Source: Acidobacteriota bacterium
Lineage (GTDB): Bacteria > Acidobacteriota > Terriglobia > Terriglobales > Acidobacteriaceae
NCBI GenBank assembly: GCA_013289795.1
Contig: JABCZH010000010.1
Coordinates: 62,001-126,000, forward strand
DNA length: 64,000 nt
Direction: 5' to 3'
Below the pieces are notes generated by a model. The model had not been told where the DNA came from. It was given only the letters and a program-made list of their open reading frames with translations, and searched no databases. Positions 55,703-64,000 of this stretch are shown one piece after another. Position 1 is the stretch's first letter, and every line of letters begins with the position of its first letter. A program made the position numbers and the translations under genes.

Positions 55703-57166
55703 TTACTCCGGTTTCGCTGCCACTCTTGTCACCACGTCATACATCACGCGAAACCCCCGCCTCACTTCTTCCACCCGGATGCGCTCATCGTTGCCATGCT
55801 CAGTGTCATTTTCTTCCTGCGTCGCGGTATAGGGATTGAATCCATAGGCGTAAATCCCCAGCGGACGATAACGCTGGTTCTCGTCGTACCCGCTGGTCAG
55901 CAAGGGGGCGACCGGAGCGCCGGGGAAATAGTGCGCGGTCACCTGGCGGACGGCCTTATACAAATTGGTATCTGTGGGTGAATAGTTGGCCTGACGGAAA
56001 TCCAGGGTTTGCGGCACCACAGTCACATTCGGATCGGCCACTACCCGGCGTATGGTTTCGAGAAACGCCTTCGGATTGCCTCCCGGCAGCAGTCGCACAT
56101 CCAGGTTGGCCCAAGCTTCGGCAGGAATGACATTGGTCTGCTCAGATCCGCCCAGCATAGTCAACGTGATGGTGTCGCGGAACAAGTAATTCAGGTTCTC
56201 ATCAGCTTCAAGCTGCCGACGAAACTTCGGGTTGTCCAGGCTGCGCCGAATGTTGCGAAACATCGCGGCTCGCGCAGGGGGCTCGTCGGGCGCCATGGTT
56301 TTCAGAAATTCCTCCACCACCGGCAGCACTCGCAGCGGGGTTTTATAGGCGAGAATTCGCTCCAGGGCTCGCACCAGCCGGTTGGGCGCCGAATCGTTAT
56401 TGGGACGCGATCCGTGTCCCGGCCGCCCATGCGCCACCACGTGCAGCCACAACGGCGATTTCTCGCCCACGTCCACGCCGACATATTTCAGGCGGCCATC
56501 GGGCCGCAGGATGTTTTCTCCTCCTTCATTGATCATAAATTCCGCGTTGCCCAGCAAATCGCGTTGATGCGCGATGAACCAGTCGGTGCCAGTTCCATCA
56601 GCCTCTTCATCACTGACAGCCAGGAAGATTACGTCGCGGTCCAGCGGCACTTTCTCGCGTTGCAACATCACCATGACCATCAAGTGCGCCAGGCCCTCGC
56701 TTTTCATGTCCTGCGCGCCTCGGCCATAGATGGCGCCATCCACAATCTGCGCGCTGAACGGCGGCACTTTCCAATGCGTGGGGTCACCGGTTACTACATC
56801 CATATGGTCCAGCAGAATGAACGGCCGCCGGGGCGTGGCGCTGGTATGCGGAATCCTGGCCCAGAGATCGGCTCGGCCCGGTGCGTATTCAAAAATGCGG
56901 TTCTCAATTCCTTCTGCGTCGAGGATCTTCTTGAGGAAAGTGGCAGTCCGCAACTCGTTCCCAGGAGGATTGGTGCTGTCAATGCGCAGGTAATCCTGTT
57001 CCCACTGCACCGCCTGGTCAGCGTATTGCGTCATTCGGTCGGACGGGATGCGGTCCGACATCAGCGCGGTCTTGCTGTTCTCTTGAGCGTAAATTTGGCC
57101 GCCCCTGAGGGCGATCAGCATGAGGAAAGGTGTAAGAAGGCAGACGGCGGGCTTCCTTAAGAACAT
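55703..57166 (-). CDS. M20 family metallopeptidase, exported
   Basis: 487 residues. Signal peptide (ending IYAQE), then a two-zinc peptidase: H121/D123 (LLDHMDVV), D153 (GRGAQDMKSEG), E187/E188 (AVSDEEADG), and a lid/dimerisation domain in the middle (from HVVAHGRPGHGSRP). Typical for aminoacylases/carboxypeptidases of the M20/ArgE/DapE group; substrate unknown. Start ATG at 57164-57166. Confidence 0.9.
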   Translation of the reverse strand: MFLRKPAVCLLTPFLMLIALRGGQIYAQENSKTALMSDRIPSDRMTQYADQAVQWEQDYLRIDSTNPPGNELRTATFLKKILDAEGIENRIFEYAPGRADLWARIPHTSATPRRPFILLDHMDVVTGDPTHWKVPPFSAQIVDGAIYGRGAQDMKSEGLAHLMVMVMLQREKVPLDRDVIFLAVSDEEADGTGTDWFIAHQRDLLGNAEFMINEGGENILRPDGRLKYVGVDVGEKSPLWLHVVAHGRPGHGSRPNNDSAPNRLVRALERILAYKTPLRVLPVVEEFLKTMAPDEPPARAAMFRNIRRSLDNPKFRRQLEADENLNYLFRDTITLTMLGGSEQTNVIPAEAWANLDVRLLPGGNPKAFLETIRRVVADPNVTVVPQTLDFRQANYSPTDTNLYKAVRQVTAHYFPGAPVAPLLTSGYDENQRYRPLGIYAYGFNPYTATQEENDTEHGNDERIRVEEVRRGFRVMYDVVTRVAAKPE

Positions 57167-57487
57167 TCGATCTCCGGGTAATTGATTACTGAGGATGTAC
57201 GCAGTTTTTATACCAGCTTTACCAAAATTACTCCCATTTGCTCCGGGCAGAGACTACAATACCATTGTTATCTAAGGACTTATCTTGTGTTTTGGTTTGG
57301 CATCGAACCTGTTCTACCAGAGGGCGGATGCGGGCACATAAGCTGTCTTCGCGAGTTGAGACAGTTGGCCTACAAGGCATCGACAGCTTGTCGCACGCCA
57401 CCCTGTTTTCGAAAATGCGCCACGCCCGCTAATGGCGTGCTGGAGTGGAGCTCCCAGGAAGCTCCCTACCACCCCGGAGGAATTAAA
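57167..57487. other. Divergent intergenic region between M20 peptidase and OmpA genes
   Basis: 321 bp holding the promoters for both genes. A minus-strand TATAAA lies near 57210. No gene, repeat or clear operator was recognised. Confidence 0.5.
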
Positions 57488-58363
57488 ATGAAGAATCGAG
57501 TTCTGACCGCGTTGCTGATTGCAGTGTTCGCCCTGCCAGCGTTGGCGCAAACCAGTTCTGCTGCGTCCCCAGACCAAAACCAGGCCCAAACCCAAGCTCC
57601 AACCACGGCCAGCCAACCGGTCGCTGTTCCCACGGACAGCGCTACCGGAAAGCCATTGCAGCGCCCCGCCCGCGAGGGATTCTGGGGCCGCCTCAACCCC
57701 TGGGCGCGCAAGAGCTATGTGAAGCGGCAAGTCGACCCTATCCGCGACCGCAACAATGAACTCGATGAGCTCACTGCGTCGAACAGCAAGATGATCAAGG
57801 ATGTGGATTCGCGCGCCCAGCAAGGCATACAGCTCGCTTCTGCCAAAGCCACTGAAGCTGACCAGCACGCCATCGACGCAGGCAACAAGGCTCAGGCAGC
57901 GCAACAGACGGCGACTCAGGCCAACACTCGCCTCTCTACCGTCGAACAAGTGGTCGGGAACATCGACCAGTACAAGGCCACCAATCAGACCGAGATTCGT
58001 TTCCGTCCCGGCCAGAGTGTGCTGAGCAAGAACGCCAAAGCCGCGCTCGATGAACTTGCTACGCCGTTGAAGACTCAGCGCGGGTATATCATCGAGGTGC
58101 AAGGCTTCTCTTCCGGCCGTGGGCAGACCGCGATTGCCGCATCGCAAAAGATGGCGGACTCGGTGGTGCGATACCTCGTCTTGAACCATGAGATTCCCGT
58201 CTACCGCATTTATGTGGTCGGAATGGGCAACGCTCCGGTCAGTACCGACGAAGCGAAGACCGCCAAGCGCACCAGCGGTGGACGCGTCGAAATCAGCTTG
58301 CTGAAGAATGATCTGGAGCAGCTCTCTGCCAGCTCAAACCCGGTGGCAGCGCCCGAACAGTAG
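57488..58363 (+). CDS. OmpA-family outer-membrane protein
   Basis: 291 residues. Signal peptide (ALPALAQ), a Gln/Ala/Pro-rich segment, a short helical and coiled part (about 90-160: TDSNNELDELTASNSKMIK-like), and a C-terminal OmpA peptidoglycan-binding domain (FRPGQSVLSKNAKAALDELA...IIEVQGFSSGRGQTAIAASQKMADSVVRYL). No N-terminal barrel, so it probably spans the periplasm. Strong GGAGG ribosome site before the ATG. Followed by a terminator. Confidence 0.88.
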   Translation: MKNRVLTALLIAVFALPALAQTSSAASPDQNQAQTQAPTTASQPVAVPTDSATGKPLQRPAREGFWGRLNPWARKSYVKRQVDPIRDRNNELDELTASNSKMIKDVDSRAQQGIQLASAKATEADQHAIDAGNKAQAAQQTATQANTRLSTVEQVVGNIDQYKATNQTEIRFRPGQSVLSKNAKAALDELATPLKTQRGYIIEVQGFSSGRGQTAIAASQKMADSVVRYLVLNHEIPVYRIYVVGMGNAPVSTDEAKTAKRTSGGRVEISLLKNDLEQLSASSNPVAAPEQ

Positions 58364-58410
58364 CGTTCTGGAAAGCCGCCGAGCTCATGGCCCGACGGCT
58401 CCTCCCCCAG

Positions 58411-58442
58411 AAAAAGGCCCCTCCAGCGCGAGGGGCTTTTTT
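58411..58442 (+). terminator. Rho-independent terminator after the OmpA gene
   Basis: AAAAAG-GCCCCTC, loop CAGCGC, GAGGGGC, then six T. The A run before the stem makes it able to work in both directions. Confidence 0.9.
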
Positions 58443-58528
58443 GTTGAAGCGTTATGGCCCAGCGTCGCGGAAGTTCTTGGGCAGTTCCCGGCTTGCATCT
58501 TCCATAAGGAAAATTGACACTGGACGGC

Positions 58529-59248
58529 ATGAAAGTGATCGCTGTCATTCCGGCCCGTCTGGCGTCCACTCGATTGCCGCGAAAAATGCTGCGCGAGATC
58601 GCGGGAGAGACTCTACTGGCACACGTATACCGTGGCGTGAGATCTTGTTCGCTGCTCGATGATGTCATCGTGGCCACCGACTCGGACGAGATCATGCGGC
58701 TTTGCCGCCAGAACGGCTGGCAGGCGCAGATGACGTCAACCACCCACCGCAGCGGCACTGAGCGCGTGCATGAACTTTCGAAATCAGTCGCCGCCGACGT
58801 TTACCTCAACGTGCAAGGCGACGAGCCGATGACCCGGGCGGAGCATATCGCCGCGATGCTCGACCTCATGAAAGATCCGAAGATCCAGGTGGGCACGCTG
58901 AAGACACCGGCCCCCGCCGAGGACGTCTCTAATTCCAACGCAGTCAAAGTGGTGACTGACGCCACCGGACGAGCGCTATATTTTTCCCGCGCGACCATTC
59001 CTTACGACCGCGATGGTTCAAAGCCCCGCTACTTCAAGCATCTGGGATTTTACGCCTACCGCAAAGATGCGCTCAACCGCTTCTGCGCGCTGCCGGAATC
59101 TTCACTGGAACGCAGCGAACGCCTGGAGCAGTTGCGTTTTCTGGAGAATGGGATCTCTATTCATGTGGCGGAAACGCCGTACGACACCGTAGGAGTGGAT
59201 ACTGAAGAAGATCTGCAGAGGGTGGAACGGATATTGAGTGGCCGTTAA
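58529..59248 (+). CDS. kdsB: 3-deoxy-manno-octulosonate cytidylyltransferase
   Basis: 239 residues. Activates KDO as CMP-KDO for lipopolysaccharide. N-terminal VIPARLASTRLPRKML, ATDSDEI, HRSGTERV, and NVQGDEPM are all KdsB motifs. ATG at 58529 is the natural family start; a TTG at 58514 would add five residues. Shows that the organism makes LPS. Confidence 0.95.
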   Translation: MKVIAVIPARLASTRLPRKMLREIAGETLLAHVYRGVRSCSLLDDVIVATDSDEIMRLCRQNGWQAQMTSTTHRSGTERVHELSKSVAADVYLNVQGDEPMTRAEHIAAMLDLMKDPKIQVGTLKTPAPAEDVSNSNAVKVVTDATGRALYFSRATIPYDRDGSKPRYFKHLGFYAYRKDALNRFCALPESSLERSERLEQLRFLENGISIHVAETPYDTVGVDTEEDLQRVERILSGR

Positions 59249-59269
59249 GGCATGCGTCCCAAGCACTCA

Positions 59270-60427
59270 CTAGTGGGCGCCAGCCGTCTTGGGCTGTTTC
59301 GCCCAGGCTTCCGCCGCGGCCACTCGGCGGGAAATCGCGGGATGGGAATGAAAGAACCACTCCACCCATTTCGAAGGCGAACGCTCAGCGAGATTCTGCT
59401 CCGCCAGCTTGTTCATCGATGAAACGAACGGCTGTATGTTAGCAATCGACCGGAAGGCGTAACGGTCGGCTTGGCGTTCGTTGTAGCGTGAGAAAGCGTT
59501 CAGCGCCGGCAGCAACAGGAATGACAGCACGGTTGAAACCAGCACCAGCAGCGGCAAATTGGCGAAGTCAGAAAGAGTATCGAAGAAGTGCCGGCGCTCC
59601 ATGGCGTAGTGCAAGATCCAATTAGCCGCCGAAAATCCTGCCAGCGTGACCCCCGCCTGCACTGCGATACTCTTCAGAATATGTTTGTGCACGTGATGTC
59701 CTAGTTCATGGGCGAGCACGGCCTCAATTTCGTCGGGCGAATAGTGCTCCAGAAGAGTATCGGCAAGGATGATACGGCGGGTATTGCCGAGCCCGGTGAG
59801 GGCCGCGTTCGCCTTCTTACTTTTCTCCGACAAATTCCATTTGTAAACGCCCCGCACCCGTGTTCCCGCCGCCTCGCTGAGTTTCACCAGACGCGATTTC
59901 AATTCCTCATCCTGCAATGGCTCAAACTTGTAAAAGATAGGGAAGAGAATGAGGGGAGCGAGTTGCGCCATCAGGACAAACAGTCCAAGGAAAGCCGCCC
60001 AGGCTATGAGCCACCAGTATTGCGGGGCCTGGCGGATGATGAAGTAAAGCAACTCAACCACGATCGTGCCCAGCACGACGCCCACGAGAAGCCCCTTGGT
60101 TTCGTCCCACGCCCAAGCCCGCAATCTCTGGTTGGATAGATTGAAGCTGTGTTCAAGCCGGAAGCTATAGTAGTCCAGGCCGAGCCCGAGCACTTTCCCA
60201 ATCAGCATCAGCATGAGGACGTACACAAAGACCTGCACCGTATACCACGACGAGGCAGAATAGGCGATGTCCCGCAGCCCGCCATTCCACCCCGTGAACA
60301 GCAATAGGATGAGGAACAGCAGACCGAGCAAGAAGTCGGCAATGCTAAGCCATCTCCGAATGCGGTTATAGCGCCGCGCCTCCGGCGAATCAGCCGGAGG
60401 GCTAACCATGGATGCGGGGGAACTCAT
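59270..60427 (-). CDS. M48 family membrane metalloprotease (Ste24-like)
   Basis: 385 residues. Several membrane helices at the N-terminus (about 28-50, 62-84, 108-130, 135-158), zinc motif HELGHH at 240-245, and NERQAD at 316-321 providing the third ligand. Resembles CAAX-prenyl-protease Ste24 homologues that degrade or process membrane proteins. ATG at 60425-60427. Stop is 21 bp from the end of kdsB, convergent. Confidence 0.92.
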   Translation of the reverse strand: MSSPASMVSPPADSPEARRYNRIRRWLSIADFLLGLLFLILLLFTGWNGGLRDIAYSASSWYTVQVFVYVLMLMLIGKVLGLGLDYYSFRLEHSFNLSNQRLRAWAWDETKGLLVGVVLGTIVVELLYFIIRQAPQYWWLIAWAAFLGLFVLMAQLAPLILFPIFYKFEPLQDEELKSRLVKLSEAAGTRVRGVYKWNLSEKSKKANAALTGLGNTRRIILADTLLEHYSPDEIEAVLAHELGHHVHKHILKSIAVQAGVTLAGFSAANWILHYAMERRHFFDTLSDFANLPLLVLVSTVLSFLLLPALNAFSRYNERQADRYAFRSIANIQPFVSSMNKLAEQNLAERSPSKWVEWFFHSHPAISRRVAAAEAWAKQPKTAGAH

Positions 60428-60528
60428 CTAGAAGACATTGTACTCAGCGCGGAGCGGCACATGTCCGAAAAACGACGCCTCGGCGCTACAAGTATGGTGC
60501 CGAGCTCTGCCGCCTGTACATGAACAGG

Positions 60529-61950
60529 CTATGAGTGTGAGTGTACGAATAACTCCGCGGAGGCCAGAATCTCGTTCACCAACTCGGGTGAAGCTGCCTC
60601 GGCGTAGATGCGCAGCAGCGGCTCGGTGCCGGACCCCCGGAGCAGCACCCAGGCCTCCGCTCCCTTGTCAGGCGTCGGCGCGTCGAGAAAGAGTTTTATG
60701 CCGTCCAGAGCCTCTTTTTTCAGGATCGAGTATCGGCCCGAGTGCGTGGTCTTATCGGAACGAGCGCGCTGAATAGCGTTTTGTTTTGTGTCTTCCGGAA
60801 TGTGCAAATCGCGCCGGCCATAATAATGAGGACCGTACTCCCGTTGCAGATCGGCCACCAGTTGGCCGAGTGGCTTGCCCTCCTCGGCCATGACGTTCGC
60901 CAGCAGCAGAGCGTTCAGGATGCCATCACGCTCGGGCAAGAAACGCGAATAACCAATCCCGCCGGATTCTTCGCCACCAATCAGAATGTCACGTTCCATC
61001 ATCAGGTCGGCGATGTACTTGAAGCCGATCGGGCATTCGATCAGGGTGCGACCATAGCGCGCGCAAATACGGTCCAACATGCGAGTGGTGTTGAAAGCCC
61101 GGACTACGTCGCCCGGCCATTTCTTTCGTACCAGCAACCACTGCAAGAGCACAGAAAAAATCTTGTGGGCATCGACGAAGCTGCCGTCCTCGGCCACAGC
61201 GCCGATGCGGTCGGCGTCTCCATCGCTGGCAAACCCCGCGTGGCAGCTTTCTTTCAGTACCACCTGCTGCAGCATCGCAACATGAGGCTCGATGGGCTCC
61301 GGGTTGATGCCGGGAAATAACGGATTCAGTTCCTGGCGAATCGCGATGTGGGCGATGCCGTGGTCGGAGAAGATCTTCGCCAGCACCCCGCGTCCCGAGC
61401 CGTACATCGAATCCACCGCGAACTTGAATCCGGCCTTGGCGATGAGATCGAGATCGGCGAACTGGCAGATGGTATCTACGTAGGCGCGCTTGAAGTCCAC
61501 TTCTTCGATGCTCGCCTTGTGACCGTTTGAATTGGTGCCCGCGTGAAGCTCAGTCTCGATGCCCTTGATGATCTGCGGCGTGGCCGACCCGCCAAACCTG
61601 CCTTTAAACTTCACCCCGTTCCAATTCCATGGATTGTGACTCGATGTAATCACCACCCCACCGGCCGCGCCCAGTTGCTTGACGGCCAGGGAAATCGCCG
61701 GGGTAGGGGAATAGTCGTTGGCCAGCTTGATCGGAATTCCGGCGCTGGCAAGCACCTCGGCGGTCATCCGTGCGAAACGTTGCGAGCTGAAACGGGTGTC
61801 GTAGCCGACGACAAGACCGTGGCGGGCGTCCTCGTGTTTCAAGGTATAGGCGGCGATGGCGACCGCGACCCGGCGGACGTTGTCGTACGTGAAATCATCG
61901 GCGATGACGCCGCGCCAACCGTCGGTGCCGAATTTGATGGCAGTGGCCAT
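60529..61950 (-). CDS. Phosphomannomutase/phosphoglucomutase
   Basis: 473 residues, alpha-D-phosphohexomutase. N-terminal FGTDGWRGVI, active-site serine S104 in TSSHNPWNWNG, metal loop SDGDADRIG, sugar-binding GGEESGGIGY and C-terminal RGSGTEPLLRIY phosphate site. With manA and manC just upstream it most likely makes mannose-1-phosphate, but glucose cannot be excluded. Confidence 0.92.
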   Translation of the reverse strand: MATAIKFGTDGWRGVIADDFTYDNVRRVAVAIAAYTLKHEDARHGLVVGYDTRFSSQRFARMTAEVLASAGIPIKLANDYSPTPAISLAVKQLGAAGGVVITSSHNPWNWNGVKFKGRFGGSATPQIIKGIETELHAGTNSNGHKASIEEVDFKRAYVDTICQFADLDLIAKAGFKFAVDSMYGSGRGVLAKIFSDHGIAHIAIRQELNPLFPGINPEPIEPHVAMLQQVVLKESCHAGFASDGDADRIGAVAEDGSFVDAHKIFSVLLQWLLVRKKWPGDVVRAFNTTRMLDRICARYGRTLIECPIGFKYIADLMMERDILIGGEESGGIGYSRFLPERDGILNALLLANVMAEEGKPLGQLVADLQREYGPHYYGRRDLHIPEDTKQNAIQRARSDKTTHSGRYSILKKEALDGIKLFLDAPTPDKGAEAWVLLRGSGTEPLLRIYAEAASPELVNEILASAELFVHSHS

Positions 61951-61961
61951 TGCTAACAGAT

Positions 61962-63074
61962 CTACACCAGTTTGTGCAGCTTCTTCTCGTCCAAGTGCTT
62001 CACTACTTTGCCGACATCCTGAGCATGTTCGCGTGTCGTGATCAGCAGTGCATCTTCGGTTTCAACCACGACCAGATTGCTTATGCCGACGGCTGCGACG
62101 AACTTCCCCGGCGCATGAATATAGTTCCCTTGAGCATTCAGCGTGAACACTCCATCGCTTGAGATCAGGTTGTCATGTTGCGGTTTCTGCTTGGCAACTT
62201 GGTGCTCGTGCAGCGCCGTCCACGATCCCAGATCGTTCCAGCCGAAACTGGCGGGAAGGCAGAAGATGTTTGATTTTTGCTCGCCTTTCGCCGAACGCGG
62301 TTCGAGGACGGCATAGTCAACGCTGATGTTCTCGCATTTGGGATACAGCCTGCGAAAAACCTGTCCAAACTTTCTGCTTCCGAACGAAGCTGCAATCTCC
62401 TCCAGGATGGATGCCGTCTTCGGCAGATGCTCCCGCAGCGCATCGGCTAGAGTGCGGGCGCTCCACAAGAACACGCCGCTGTTCCAATAATAGTTGCCGG
62501 CTCGCAGAAAGTTTGCGGCACGTTCGGCATCGGGCTTTTCGGTGAACCGCTTTACGTGCAAAGCACCGTCGGCGGTCGCGGTGCCCGCCTCGATGTAACC
62601 GTAACCGGTCTCGGCGCGAGTGGGTGCAATTCCAATCACCACGATGTTCTCGCCGGCCGCGGCGATGGCAGCGCCTTCTTGCAGGAGCTTACGAAAGCGT
62701 ATTACATCTGCAATGACATGATCGGATGGAAACAGGCCGATCACTGCCGCTGGATTCTGACGCAGAAGAATGAAAGCCGCGAGCCCAATCGCCGGCGCGG
62801 TGTTCCTGCCTACAGGTTCGGCGATGATTTGCGATGGGCACAGCCGTGGAACTTGGCGGATGACCTCACGCCGCAGGTCCTGGTTGGTAATGATCCACCC
62901 GTGACTGGGTGGTGCCAACTGCAACAAGCGGGCCACGGTTTGCTGGATCATGGTCTGCTTGCCGTCAAGCGCTAGCAATTGTTTGGACCGCCGCTTGCGG
63001 CTCAGCGGCCAGAAGCGCGTGCCACGGCCGCCGGCGAGAATCACGGGATAGAAATTGGAGTTGGTTTTCGCCAC
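61962..63074 (-). CDS. manC: Mannose-1-phosphate guanylyltransferase
   Basis: 370 residues, nucleotidyltransferase making GDP-mannose. PVILAGGRGTRFWPLSR at the N-terminus with KQ at the usual place, FPSDHVI, GYGYIE, EKPD, NSGVFLW and FGWNDLGSWTALHE. No isomerase domain at the C-terminus, so it is the single-function form. 11 bp before the mutase gene, 29 bp after manA: one operon. Confidence 0.93.
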   Translation of the reverse strand: MAKTNSNFYPVILAGGRGTRFWPLSRKRRSKQLLALDGKQTMIQQTVARLLQLAPPSHGWIITNQDLRREVIRQVPRLCPSQIIAEPVGRNTAPAIGLAAFILLRQNPAAVIGLFPSDHVIADVIRFRKLLQEGAAIAAAGENIVVIGIAPTRAETGYGYIEAGTATADGALHVKRFTEKPDAERAANFLRAGNYYWNSGVFLWSARTLADALREHLPKTASILEEIAASFGSRKFGQVFRRLYPKCENISVDYAVLEPRSAKGEQKSNIFCLPASFGWNDLGSWTALHEHQVAKQKPQHDNLISSDGVFTLNAQGNYIHAPGKFVAAVGISNLVVVETEDALLITTREHAQDVGKVVKHLDEKKLHKLV

Positions 63075-63103
63075 GGTTCAAGAAATTGCAATCCGGCTGC
63101 GGT

Positions 63104-64000
63104 TTACATTCTAACTGTTGGTTCAGGCATTGCCTTACCCGGCAAACGTGACTTCAGGAATTCCACCGACCATTGCGGGCGAACACTGAATCGCCCGGCA
63201 AACGCCGGAACCACAACTGCATCGCCTTTTGCAAAAGTTACGGGTTCAGCCCCAGGCGATTCGACTACGCCACAACCCTCGACCGCGGTCAGAATCTGCA
63301 CCGAACTCTTGCCGGAGTCGTCGGTAGTCTGAAACTCCTGGGAATGCTTGAGCTCGAACATTTCCACCACAAAATAGGGCGACGCCACCAACTGGGCCCG
63401 GCGGTTTCTAGTACCGGGGATTTCCTCGGGCGGCGGACGCAGTACCTTCCCCGATCCGGTATTCTCTTTCATCACAGAAAGCCCCTGCTGCAAGTGCAAC
63501 TCGCGCGGTCGGCCATAGTCGTATAGGCGATATGTTGTATCCGACTGCTGCTGGGTTTCCACCATGATGGAGCCGGGCCCAAGCGTGTGCACGGTGCCTC
63601 CTGCGATGTAGATCATTTCTCCGGGGAAGACGTCGATCCAGTTCAGAAACTCCTCTGCGCGTTTCTGCTGGATCGCCTGCTGAAACTCTTGCCGCGTGGT
63701 TCCAGCCTTCAAGCCCAGCGCAACTTGGGCGCCAGGCTTGGCATGCGCTACGTACCAGCATTCGTTCTTACCGCAGGGCTCGCCGGCGCGATGGGCAGCA
63801 GCGTCATCTGGATGCACCTGGACCGAGAGCTTCTCATGCGGAAACAGAAACTTCGTGAGCAATGGAAAGCGACTGGGGTCTGTAGCGGCTTCCCCCACCA
63901 GTTCCCGGCCAGACTGGGTGGTCAGTTCGGCAAGCGACTTCCCTTTCAGGTGACCGTTCGCTACCTTGCCGTCCTCTCCGGTCAGCCACGACTCCCCTAT
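63104..64000 (-). CDS. manA: Mannose-6-phosphate isomerase, class I (N-terminus beyond window)
   Basis: 298 residues seen; the N-terminal part runs off the right edge (first visible residues IGESWLTGEDGKVANG). Zinc site pieces HPDD (SVQVHPDD) and KNECWYV; then AGGTVHTLGPGSIMVETQQQSDTTYRLYDYGR, typical of the cupin core. Interconverts fructose-6-phosphate and mannose-6-phosphate, first step to GDP-mannose in this operon. Confidence 0.93.
   Translation of the reverse strand: MGESWLTGEDGKVANGHLKGKSLAELTTQSGRELVGEAATDPSRFPLLTKFLFPHEKLSVQVHPDDAAAHRAGEPCGKNECWYVAHAKPGAQVALGLKAGTTRQEFQQAIQQKRAEEFLNWIDVFPGEMIYIAGGTVHTLGPGSIMVETQQQSDTTYRLYDYGRPRELHLQQGLSVMKENTGSGKVLRPPPEEIPGTRNRRAQLVASPYFVVEMFELKHSQEFQTTDDSGKSSVQILTAVEGCGVVESPGAEPVTFAKGDAVVVPAFAGRFSVRPQWSVEFLKSRLPGKAMPEPTVRM

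Overview
The window reads as a chromosomal segment of an Acidobacteriota (Terriglobia-like) bacterium. The grounds are gene content typical of that phylum (GloVer-repeat and HAF-repeat secreted proteins, DUF2059, an MXAN_5187-type protein, a long ThyX, a paired BlaI/M56 module), moderately high GC, AGGAG-type ribosome sites, and Gram-negative envelope genes (KDO activation, OmpA, outer-membrane beta-barrels). This placement is inference from gene content; no rRNA or tRNA gene was seen.

Layout. 1-6.8 kb: a lipid kinase cut by the window edge, DinB, DNA ligase, a HIT hydrolase and three secreted proteins of unknown function, two with SH3-like domains. 7.0-23.5 kb: a respiratory island. A TetR regulator and an 18-bp perfect palindrome precede a plus-strand operon: fused cytochrome-porin (Cyc2-like), diheme cytochrome c, cupredoxin, oxidase subunits II, I, III, III-like and IV, a small membrane protein and heme O synthase. 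After a GloVer-repeat protein and a strong terminator, a minus-strand operon carries a second Cyc2-like protein, a small cytochrome c, a Rieske protein and a cytochrome b6-type/cytochrome c fusion. A CRP-type site (TTGTGA-N6-TCACAA) lies about 95 bp upstream of its first start codon; a near-identical site precedes an OsmC gene. 23.8-30.0 kb: a heavy-metal (HME) RND efflux operon. 30.0-42.1 kb: secreted proteins, a BlaI/M56 pair, a PQQ-like propeller protein, HAF protein, recA, DUF2059, a histidine-rich membrane pair, and purM. 42.1-49.2 kb: vapBC with its operator palindrome, long thyX, LolA-like protein, fabG, GNAT, dienelactone hydrolase and an XRE regulator. 49.3-58.4 kb: purH, a TPR protein, STAS, SnoaL-like protein, two gene fragments, dgt, M20 peptidase, OmpA. 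58.5-64.0 kb: kdsB, an M48 protease and a GDP-mannose operon (manA, manC, phosphomannomutase).

The most interesting unit is the respiratory island. Its gene order (fused cytochrome-porin, diheme cytochrome, cupredoxin, aa3-type oxidase) parallels the rus iron-oxidation operon of Acidithiobacillus, and the facing operon pairs a second fused cytochrome-porin with a quinol:cytochrome c oxidoreductase. The two could form the oxygen-directed and quinone-directed branches of one electron chain reaching the cell surface. This is inference from motifs and gene order; no substrate can be read from sequence.

Mobile content is slight: no insertion sequence, CRISPR array or prophage was seen. There are REP/MITE-like inverted repeats, one of which supplies the beginning of the acetyltransferase reading frame.
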